A program made the position numbers and the translations under genes. Below are positions 6,328-12,383 of a DNA stretch of 12,383 nt, in pieces. A model generated the notes under the pieces. It did not search any database and was not told the DNA's origin. It saw nothing but the letters and a program-made list of their open reading frames with translations. Source of the DNA: Caldisericota bacterium (GTDB lineage Bacteria; CAIJMQ01; JAADFP01); assembly GCA_013152825.1 (NCBI GenBank), contig JAADFP010000012.1, positions 1 through 12,383 on the forward strand, read 5' to 3'. Numbering within the stretch: position 1 is the stretch's first letter; each line of letters begins with the position of its first letter.

Positions 6328-6444
6328 ATGATTTCAATAGAACTGGCGAGAAGAGTTATAGAGTCTGAGGCACCGGCGACCATGTATGCTTTCTCGAGGA
6401 AGCTAAAAAGAGTTAGAGAGGGAGATATTTATGTCAGGCAATAA
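6328..6444 (+). CDS. Small 38-codon ORF overlapping the mannosidase start
   Basis: Not recognised. The ATG at 6328 has AAAGGAG (6316-6322) at 5-nt spacing, as good as any ribosome site in the window. The frame encodes MISIELARRVIESEAPATMY and ends KRVREGDIYVRQ, with TAA at 6442-6444. It overlaps the mannosidase start (6431) by 14 nt in a different frame, so it could couple or tune translation of that gene. The predicted product is helical and basic towards its end, with no membrane segment. It could equally be the first 38 codons of a former gene truncated when the mannosidase was joined here. That translation occurs is plausible; the function is unknown. Confidence 0.35.
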   Translation: MISIELARRVIESEAPATMYAFSRKLKRVREGDIYVRQ

Positions 6445-8896
6445 CGAGAAAGAAGAAAAGGTCATTCACCTGATAGCCAACGCCCACCTGGATCCAGTCT
6501 GGCTGTGGAGTTTGCCGGAAGGGTTGGGAGAGGCTGTTGCCACCTGCCGCATAGCAGTAGAACTTCTGGAAGCATACTCCGGGTATGTCTTTACCCGGGG
6601 AGAGGCTTTAGTATATCAGTGGGTGGAAGAGGTTGCCCCGGAATTATTTGAAAAGATTCGCCGGTTTGTGAAAAGTGGGCGCTGGCATATTGTTAACGGA
6701 TGGATTGTCCAGCCGGATTGCAACCTGCCCTGTGGAGAATCTTTTGTCCGACAGGCTTTGTATGGTAAGCGGTATTTTAAAGAAAAGTTTGGGATAGAGG
6801 TTAAAATTGGCTACTGTGTTGATGCCTTCGGACACAATGCGGGTTTGCCCCAGATACTTAAAAAGTCAGGATACCAGGCTTACCTTTTCTTCCGCCCTGC
6901 CAAACATGAGCTAACACTTCCCGGGAGTATCTTTTCCTGGGAGGGCGTGGATGGGTCCCGGATACTGGCTATTCGCCCTGACGGCAGCTACATGGGGGAA
7001 AAGAAACAACTGGAGAGCAAAATTCAGCAGGCAGCAAGAGAAATTCCGCAACATTCCGGGCACGGTCTTTGTTTCATAGGGGTGGGTGACCACGGAGGTG
7101 GAGCCACGCGGGAGATAATAAAAGCCATAGAAAAACTGCGGAATAAAAAAGGTATGCCCGAACTCCGCTTCAGCAACCTGGAGAAATTTATCCAGGAGTA
7201 CCTAAAAGAAAAACCTGAGATTCCCGGATACAAAGGGGAACTTCAACATCATTCCCCGGGTTGTTACAGCACCCTCTTTGAGGTCAAAAAACTCAATCGC
7301 TCTACCGAACACCTCCTGCTTACTGCGGAAAAATTTACTACTCTGGAAAAAGCTGTCTCTTCCCAAAAATTCCCTCGCAACTCGTTTAAGGATGCCTGGG
7401 AGGGGCTTCTCTTTAACCAGTTCCATGATGTTCTGCCCGGGAGTAGTATCCCGGAAGCCTATGAGGACATATCAGACATTTTTGGCTTTTCCCGCCGCAT
7501 GGCAAAGAGAGAGCTCTGGGCTTCTTTACAGAAGATATCCGAAAAGATAGACACCCGGGGGGAAGGTGTTCCCGTGGTTATTTTCAATCCCCATTCCTGG
7601 CCGGTAAAAGCACCGGTAGAGATAGAATGGATGCTCGATTATCGCCCCAAAGAAGAAAAATTTGACCGAATTCTGGTTAAAGATGATAAAGGAAAAAATG
7701 TATTAGCCCAGCTGGAAGAGACTTCCGCGGTAGTCACCTGGCAGTGGAGGAAAAAGGTCTCCTTTATCGCAGAAATCCCTGCCTTTGGCTACCGGGTTTA
7801 CCGACTTATTGCCTCTCCAGGGGATTTTGGCACCCAAAAGAGCAAGAAGCATCCCATAGAGGTGAAAGATAGGCAGGTAGAGAATGAATTCTTCAAATTA
7901 ACCTGGGATAGCAAGAATCAACTTGTCTCTCTCTACGATAAGAAAAGGGAGGCAGAAGTACTCTCTGGTGCTGCCGGTGAATTTATCGTCATTAAGGATG
8001 ATGCGGATACCTGGGGACACGACAAATCATCTTTCCGGGAGGAAGTGGGCAGGTTTAATACCACTGAGCTGGAGATATTAGAACGGGGCCCGGTGCGAGC
8101 AGTGGTGAGAACCAGAGGCACCTTTAACAAATCGGAAGTGGAGACAGAATGGGTAATTTACCATTCCCTTCCTTATATTGACCTCAAAGTAAGGGTAAAC
8201 TGGCAGGAAAAACACAGGATGTTAAAAATGTCTTTCCCGCTAAATATTTCCTCGCAAACTAATACAGCTGAGATTCCCTACGGAGCCATAGAAAGGCCGG
8301 CAAATGGAATGGAAGAACCCATGCTCCAGTGGGTGGAGGTGAGTGAAACCTGCGGGAAAAATAAGAAATACGGTGTTTCCCTCGCCACCAATAGCCTCTG
8401 CGGTTACGACATAAAAGATGGAGAAATACGTTTGACGGTCTTGAGAAGCCCCCTTTATGCTCACCATATTCCGGCCACTCCCTCTGATACTAAAAGACCC
8501 CGCTATATGAACCAGGGGCTCTATACTTTTGAATGCCGGATAATCCCTCACCCGGGAGAATGGCAGAAGGCAAAGGTTATTAATCTATCTCAGGAAATTA
8601 ACCAGCCCCCTATTTCATTTGTTACCCATTCGCATCCGGGTGCTCTGCCCGGAGAGAACTCCTGGATAACCATCAAGCCGGATAATGTTATACTTATCTC
8701 TATGAAGCCTGCCGAGGAGAGGGATAATCTTATCCTGCGTCTGTTTGAAGCCACGGGAAGAAAGACCTCTGCCCAGGTGAGTCTTTCTTTTGTGCCGTTG
8801 CAGATAGAATCTTCCTGGGAGCCTTTTGAAATAAAGACTATATCCCTAGACCCCAAAAAGAAGCAGTGGCAGGAAGTGAACTTAATGGAAGAATAA
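6431..8896 (+). CDS. Alpha-mannosidase, glycoside hydrolase family 38
   Basis: A complete 821-residue zinc-dependent retaining alpha-mannosidase. The catalytic domain opens with NAHLDPVWLW (zinc ligands H19 and D21) and contains YCVDAFGHNAGLPQIL with the predicted nucleophile and zinc ligand D131. GDHGGG (219-224) follows. The helical middle domain has FNQFHDVLPGSSIPEAYED with zinc ligand H332. The C-terminal beta-sandwich region includes KDDADTWGHD (about 522-531). No signal peptide or membrane segment is seen, so it probably trims imported mannosides in the cytoplasm. Linkage specificity cannot be read from sequence. The ATG at 6431 has GAGAGGGAG ending 6 nt upstream. It lies 360 nt after the PHP gene and 27 nt before the URO-D-family gene, consistent with one operon. 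Confidence 0.95.
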   Translation: MSGNNEKEEKVIHLIANAHLDPVWLWSLPEGLGEAVATCRIAVELLEAYSGYVFTRGEALVYQWVEEVAPELFEKIRRFVKSGRWHIVNGWIVQPDCNLPCGESFVRQALYGKRYFKEKFGIEVKIGYCVDAFGHNAGLPQILKKSGYQAYLFFRPAKHELTLPGSIFSWEGVDGSRILAIRPDGSYMGEKKQLESKIQQAAREIPQHSGHGLCFIGVGDHGGGATREIIKAIEKLRNKKGMPELRFSNLEKFIQEYLKEKPEIPGYKGELQHHSPGCYSTLFEVKKLNRSTEHLLLTAEKFTTLEKAVSSQKFPRNSFKDAWEGLLFNQFHDVLPGSSIPEAYEDISDIFGFSRRMAKRELWASLQKISEKIDTRGEGVPVVIFNPHSWPVKAPVEIEWMLDYRPKEEKFDRILVKDDKGKNVLAQLEETSAVVTWQWRKKVSFIAEIPAFGYRVYRLIASPGDFGTQKSKKHPIEVKDRQVENEFFKLTWDSKNQLVSLYDKKREAEVLSGAAGEFIVIKDDADTWGHDKSSFREEVGRFNTTELEILERGPVRAVVRTRGTFNKSEVETEWVIYHSLPYIDLKVRVNWQEKHRMLKMSFPLNISSQTNTAEIPYGAIERPANGMEEPMLQWVEVSETCGKNKKYGVSLATNSLCGYDIKDGEIRLTVLRSPLYAHHIPATPSDTKRPRYMNQGLYTFECRIIPHPGEWQKAKVINLSQEINQPPISFVTHSHPGALPGENSWITIKPDNVILISMKPAEERDNLILRLFEATGRKTSAQVSLSFVPLQIESSWEPFEIKTISLDPKKKQWQEVNLMEE

Positions 8897-8923
8897 AAAA
8901 AGTAAAGAAAGGAGAAACTTATT

Positions 8924-9856
8924 ATGACTCCAAAAGAAAGAGCTATCCTGGCCTTAACTTTAAAACAACCGGATGAAGTCCCCACCTTTGAATTAGAGTT
9001 TCAGTTAACTGAAGAGGTATTCGGGGAGGAATACTACAAAGGAGAGAGCTGGGAGGGCAAGACAGAGAAGGAGAGGGAGAGATTAGCCGAAGCGAATGCT
9101 GCCCTCTACATAAAGGTAGCAGAAAAATACCACCATTCCATCATTATGGAAACCAGCGCTCCCACGAGTGAGGATATAATTTTAACCGCCAATAAGATTA
9201 GAGAAGCAAGCGGAGATAATTATCTTATAATCTGTCATGGAGATGCCACCTACGCGATTCCTTCGGGAGATAAAATGTTAGAATTTGTGTATAACCTTTC
9301 TGACCATAAGGATGAGATGAAAGAGAATGCTCAGAGGATGGTGAATGAAGCCCTGGAGAGGGGTAAGAAATTAATAGATAATGGCATAGATGGTTTTGCT
9401 CTTTGCGCTGATTACTGTTTCAACAGCGGTCCCTTTATTTCTCCGGCTATGTTCAGGGAGTTCATTACTCCCTATCTGGAGCAACTAATCCAGGGGTACC
9501 GAAGGATGGGAGCTTATGTAATAAAACATACCGATGGGAACATTATGCCTATTATTGACCAGATTGTAGACTGCGGTCCTCATGCCCTTCATTCACTTGA
9601 CCCCATGGCTGGGGTGGATATTGCCGAGGTGAAGAGAATGTATGGCAAGAGAGTCTGTCTAATAGGCAATGTCAACTGTGCCCTGATGCAGACCGGAACC
9701 AGGGAGGAAATCCTGGATAGTTGCCGATATGCCATGGAGAATGGAAAGCCAGGAGGGGGATACATATTCAGTACCAGCAATGTTGTTTTCAAGGGTATGC
9801 CCTTGGAGAGTTACGAGATAATGATGGATTACTATGAGAGGAATAAGAAGTATTGA
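8924..9856 (+). CDS. Uroporphyrinogen decarboxylase family (URO-D) protein, function unassigned
   Basis: 310 residues. It opens MTPKERAILALTLKQPDEVP, the usual start of URO-D-fold proteins of the MtaA/CmuA side. It contains ALCADYCFNSGPFISPAMFREF, KHTDGN (H202, D204), HSLDPMAGVDI (223 onward), LIGNVNC (C252) and GKPGGGYIFST. Family members include heme-pathway UroD and corrinoid methyltransferases. The HxC zinc motif of MtaA is HTD here, so zinc-type methyltransferase chemistry is not assured. Location directly after a GH38 enzyme, rather than heme genes, argues against HemE. AAAGGAG (8908-8914) lies 9 nt before the ATG. It is probably the last gene of the rightward unit; a convergent gene follows after 153 bp. 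A role in processing a sugar substituent is only a guess. Confidence 0.8.
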   Translation: MTPKERAILALTLKQPDEVPTFELEFQLTEEVFGEEYYKGESWEGKTEKERERLAEANAALYIKVAEKYHHSIIMETSAPTSEDIILTANKIREASGDNYLIICHGDATYAIPSGDKMLEFVYNLSDHKDEMKENAQRMVNEALERGKKLIDNGIDGFALCADYCFNSGPFISPAMFREFITPYLEQLIQGYRRMGAYVIKHTDGNIMPIIDQIVDCGPHALHSLDPMAGVDIAEVKRMYGKRVCLIGNVNCALMQTGTREEILDSCRYAMENGKPGGGYIFSTSNVVFKGMPLESYEIMMDYYERNKKY

Positions 9857-10009
9857 TTAAGAAGAATTGTTGGCATATATAAGGGATTAAGCTTTCTTCT
9901 GTTTTGATGGGAATTTCAATGAATTTGTGGATGACATTATTGACCCAAGATCCCCTTAAATTTTCACACTACATTCCGTAATAAGTGACCAGTAAGTAGA
10001 GAATAGGAT
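9857..10009. other. Convergent intergenic gap, no clear terminator
   Basis: 153 bp between the 3' ends of the URO-D-family gene and folK. A terminator for each side is expected. The best candidate is AGAAGAA (9860-9866) with TTCTTCT (9894-9900), a 7-bp A/G-T/C stem with a 27-nt loop followed by GTTTTG. That is too weak to call. Confidence 0.4.
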
Positions 10010-10549
10010 TCAGGGGGGACCTAGTTGCTTCCCCTGGTTATAGGCGGGAAGGAGCTGTCTTATGCCTTTTGTATCTACCTGCTGGAGAAGGTCTTTTATC
10101 TTTTCTTTTCTTCCCGGGTGCAGGAGTTCAGGAGCAATTTCGTGCAGGGGCAGCAGGACAAAGGCTCTTTCTGCAATAAGCGGATGGGGGATAACCAGGT
10201 TTTCTTCCTCTATGATTTTATCCCCGTAGAACAGGATATCAATATCTATGATACGGGGGCCCCATTTTTCTCTGCTCTCTCTCCCCATTTTTCTTTCTAT
10301 GCTTTTGATAAGGAAAAGGAGTTCCCGGGGGGAAAGAGCAGTCTCTGCCTCGATTACCTGGTTGAGGAATTCCGGCTGGTCGGTTTTACCCCAGGGTGGG
10401 GTGAGGTAAAGGGAGGAGGTTTTGCGGATTTTTATCCCTTCTCTTTGCAGGATTGCCCGGCATCTGGAGAGGTTGGTTTCTTTGTCTCCTACATTTGAAC
10501 CCAGGGAAAGAAATATTCTTACTTTTTCCCCAGGGAGAGGTGCTCCCAT
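10010..10549 (-). CDS. folK: 2-amino-4-hydroxy-6-hydroxymethyldihydropteridine pyrophosphokinase
   Basis: HPPK, 179 residues. It transfers pyrophosphate from ATP to 6-hydroxymethyl-7,8-dihydropterin, the step before dihydropteroate synthase in folate synthesis; cytosolic. Visible signatures are FLSLGSNVGDKETNL (13-27), the substrate-loop region TPPWGKTDQPEFLNQV (50-65), GPRIIDIDILFYGD (97-110, with D102 and D104 matching the two Mg-binding Asp) and PHPLIAERAFVLLPL (121-135). The length is slightly above the common ~160 because of a C-terminal tail rich in K and Q. The ATG at 10549 lies inside the end of the upstream dapL gene (31-nt overlap), with AGAGGT about 9 nt before it. Translation is likely coupled. 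No folP or folB is adjacent in the window. Confidence 0.95.
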   Translation of the reverse strand: MGAPLPGEKVRIFLSLGSNVGDKETNLSRCRAILQREGIKIRKTSSLYLTPPWGKTDQPEFLNQVIEAETALSPRELLFLIKSIERKMGRESREKWGPRIIDIDILFYGDKIIEEENLVIPHPLIAERAFVLLPLHEIAPELLHPGRKEKIKDLLQQVDTKGIRQLLPAYNQGKQLGPP

Positions 10550-11691
10550 CTGCTTAATACCTCTTCAATTTTCTGGGTGGATATGGTGAAGGAGATGCGG
10601 ATGTAGCCCTCGCCGAATTCTCCGAAGCCGCTGCCCGGGGTAATCACCACGCCGGTTTTCTGCAGAATATAGAGGACAAATTCTTCCGAGGTAAAGCCAG
10701 CCGGGACTTCCACCCAGAGGTAGAAAGTGGCCCGGGGTGCTTTTACCTCCAGGCCCAGCCTCTGCAATCCTTTTACCAGCAGGTCGCGTCTTTCTCTATA
10801 AATATCCAGGGTTTCTTCATCTACTCCCCCGGAAGCCAGGGCTCTCATGGCTGCCCACTGGATAGCCTCAAATACACCGGAATCCAGGTTGCTCTTTACC
10901 CTGCCCAGGGCACTGATTATTTCTGCATTACCCACGGCAAACCCAATTCTCCATCCTGTCATGTTGAAAGTTTTGGAGAGGGAATGAAATTCTATACCCA
11001 CTTCTCTTGCTCCGGGCACCTGGAGAAAGGAGGGAGCGCGGTACCCGTCGTAGGTTACCTCGGAGTAGGCGGCATCGTGGCATACCACAATTCCGTATTT
11101 TTTGGCAAAGTCTACTACCTGCTGGAAGAATTCCTTTTCAGCCGTGGCGCTGGTGGGATTGTTGGGGTAATTCAGGAACATGATTTTTGCCTTTTTTGCC
11201 ACATCAGGAGGAATATCTTCCAGGGCAGGGAGGAATCCGTTTTCTTTTTTTAAAGGCATAGGGAAAACCTCGCCTCCGGCCAGGATTGTCCCTCCCTGGT
11301 AAACTGGATAGCCCGGGTCCGGCACCAGCACCAGGTCCCCCGGGTTTACCAGGGCAAGTGGTATATGTCCGATACCTTCCTTGGAGCCTATGAGAGCCAG
11401 GACTTCCTTTTCCGGGCTGATTTCCACCCCGAACCTCTCCTGGAACCAGGTAGCCACTGTCTCCCGGAATTCTGCTGCTCCCTGGTAGGAAGGATAATGG
11501 TGCCGGGCTGGATCTTCAACTGCTTTTTTCAACGCTTCTACAATGTAGGAGGGAGTAGGCAAATCCGGGTCGCCTATCCCCAGGCTTATTATTTCTTTCC
11601 CTTTTTTCTTTTCCTCTTCTATAAGCTGGTCAATGCGGGCAAAGAGGTAAGGGGGAAGTTTCTTGAGCCTTTCTGCAATTTCAATTTTCAT
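10519..11691 (-). CDS. dapL: LL-diaminopimelate aminotransferase (class I PLP enzyme)
   Basis: A 390-residue fold-type I aminotransferase, full length. Seen: ISLGIGDPDLPTP (35-47), YPSYQGAAEFRE (66-77), IGSKEGIGHIPLALVNPGD (101-119), NYPNNPTSA (174-182), D206 and Y209 for PLP binding, HSLSKTFNMTGWRIGF with Schiff-base K240, and R365 in GYIRISF for the substrate carboxylate. The SKEGIGHIP and DPGYPVY motifs match the DapL group. DapL converts tetrahydrodipicolinate and glutamate to LL-diaminopimelate in one step, for lysine and peptidoglycan. Related AlaT/AspC-type aminotransferases are the main alternative. GGAGG lies 6 nt before the ATG. The start overlaps the glyQ stop by 11 nt and the end overlaps folK by 31 nt, so the three form an operon. 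Confidence 0.88.
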   Translation of the reverse strand: MKIEIAERLKKLPPYLFARIDQLIEEEKKKGKEIISLGIGDPDLPTPSYIVEALKKAVEDPARHHYPSYQGAAEFRETVATWFQERFGVEISPEKEVLALIGSKEGIGHIPLALVNPGDLVLVPDPGYPVYQGGTILAGGEVFPMPLKKENGFLPALEDIPPDVAKKAKIMFLNYPNNPTSATAEKEFFQQVVDFAKKYGIVVCHDAAYSEVTYDGYRAPSFLQVPGAREVGIEFHSLSKTFNMTGWRIGFAVGNAEIISALGRVKSNLDSGVFEAIQWAAMRALASGGVDEETLDIYRERRDLLVKGLQRLGLEVKAPRATFYLWVEVPAGFTSEEFVLYILQKTGVVITPGSGFGEFGEGYIRISFTISTQKIEEVLSRWEHLSLGKK

Positions 11692-12383
11692 CTTCTTCCT
11701 CCAGGTAAACTTCTGCGCATTTTTCTGCCAGTTTTCTTATTCTATTTATATAATTCACCCTTTCTGTGGGGGAGATGGTGCGGCGGGCATCCAGGATGTT
11801 GAAAGTATGGGAAAGCCGCAGGACAAAATTATAGGCAGGGATGGGCAGGTTTTTGTCTAATAGTTTTTTGGCTTCTTCTTCGTATTCCCTGAACCATTCC
11901 CGATGCAAATTTATGTCTGCCTCTTCAAAGGCAAAACAGGAATATTCGTATTCGTCCCTTCTGTGTATTTCGCCGTAGGTAACACCAGGTGCCCATTTTA
12001 AATCAAACACGTTCTCCTTTTCCTGCAGAAACATACCGATTCTTTCCAGGCCATAGGTTATTTCCACCGGGATGGGGGCAAGTTCCCGGCCCCCCATCTG
12101 TTGGAAGTAAGTGAACTGGGTGATTTCCATGCCGTCAATCCATACCTCCCAGCCCACGCCGAATGCACCCAGGGTGGGTGATTGCCAGTCATCCTCTACG
12201 AACCTGATGTCATGTTTTGTGACTTCTATCCCCAGCCCCTGCAGGCTGTCCAGGTAGATTCTCTGGATGTCTTCAGGAGAAGGACTTATTACCACCTGGA
12301 ACTGGTAATGTTGAAAAAGACGGTTCGGATTTTCTCCGTATCTCCCGTCGGCCGGCCGGCGGGAAGGTTCCACATAGGCTACC
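11681..12383 (-). CDS. glyQ: Glycyl-tRNA synthetase alpha subunit (5' end outside window)
   Basis: The catalytic alpha subunit of the alpha2-beta2 glycyl-tRNA synthetase, which activates glycine with ATP and charges tRNA-Gly together with GlyS. The frame is open to the window edge and begins VAYVEPSRRP, so roughly the first 60 residues are missing. The GTG at 12373 is an internal Val codon, not a start. Characteristic stretches are DGRYGENPNRL, QHYQFQVV, DIRFVEDDWQSPTLGAFGVG, GWEVWIDGMEITQFTYFQQ and EITYGLERIGM, class II core motifs of this family. It ends SPTERVNYINRIRKLA and an acidic tail, EEEDEN. The beta-subunit gene glyS, usually next, is not downstream; dapL follows instead. Confidence 0.97.
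   Translation of the reverse strand, partial: VAYVEPSRRPADGRYGENPNRLFQHYQFQVVISPSPEDIQRIYLDSLQGLGIEVTKHDIRFVEDDWQSPTLGAFGVGWEVWIDGMEITQFTYFQQMGGRELAPIPVEITYGLERIGMFLQEKENVFDLKWAPGVTYGEIHRRDEYEYSCFAFEEADINLHREWFREYEEEAKKLLDKNLPIPAYNFVLRLSHTFNILDARRTISPTERVNYINRIRKLAEKCAEVYLEEEDEN

Noticed and set aside
9860..9905. AGAAGAA/TTCTTCT hairpin after the URO-D-family gene as a terminator
   Set aside because: Weak A/T-rich stem, a 27-nt loop and only four T residues afterward.
10011..10036. CAGGGG/CCCCTG inverted repeat at the end of folK as a terminator
   Set aside because: The 6-bp stem has a 14-nt loop, overlaps the folK coding end and lacks a following U run on the minus strand.
10025..10498. 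Plus-strand open frame of 157 codons opposite folK
   Set aside because: It is the antisense shadow of a complete folK with intact catalytic motifs; the Phe-rich translation is typical of such shadows.
1..12383. CRISPR arrays, tRNA/rRNA genes, insertion sequences or phage genes
   Set aside because: No regular direct repeats with spacers, no cloverleaf or rRNA signatures, and no transposase or integrase motifs were found on either strand.

Overview
This window spans a bacterial chromosomal replication origin. The classical origin-side genes run leftward from it and an accessory carbohydrate locus runs rightward. No sequence here diagnoses a phylum. Composition is moderately AT-rich on the left and closer to even on the right. 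The presence of LL-diaminopimelate aminotransferase (a lysine/peptidoglycan route scattered over several phyla), a separate glycyl-tRNA synthetase alpha subunit, and PHP/GH38/URO-D-type sugar-locus genes suggest an uncultured, probably anaerobic, glycan-using bacterium. That placement is inference only.

Left block (1-3176, all minus strand): dnaA, dnaN, a DUF721/DciA-type gene and the start of gyrB. dnaN and dciA are 8 nt apart, and dciA and gyrB overlap by an ATGA. recF, usually found between dnaN and gyrB, is absent. The 147-bp dnaA-dnaN gap is very AT-rich and carries triplet-periodic tracts and one weak DnaA-box match.

Origin (about 3177-3467): four near-consensus DnaA boxes in the same orientation lie directly upstream of dnaA. 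They are followed by a short G-rich spacer, a CTATTATTACTA tract resembling a DnaA-trio element, a fifth box, and a plausible dnaA promoter firing leftward through the boxes. This looks like oriC combined with an autoregulated dnaA leader. Next come about 290 bp with no supportable gene; no rpmH is seen.

Right block (3758-9856, plus strand): a broken remnant of a glycoside-hydrolase-like gene (DUF6067/GH123-like by recollection), an intact PHP/DUF3604-type metallohydrolase with beta-sandwich flanks, a probable decayed URO-D-like C-terminal fragment, a 38-codon ORF with a strong ribosome site, a complete GH38 alpha-mannosidase and a complete uroporphyrinogen-decarboxylase-family protein. The intact genes are closely spaced and co-oriented, and none shows a signal peptide. 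Intracellular processing of mannose-containing or modified oligosaccharides is the simplest reading. The two fragments show the locus has been remodelled.

Far right (10010-12383, minus strand, convergent): glyQ (5' end outside the window), dapL and folK, joined by 11- and 31-nt overlaps into an apparent operon. It mixes translation, diaminopimelate synthesis and folate synthesis. glyS does not follow glyQ.
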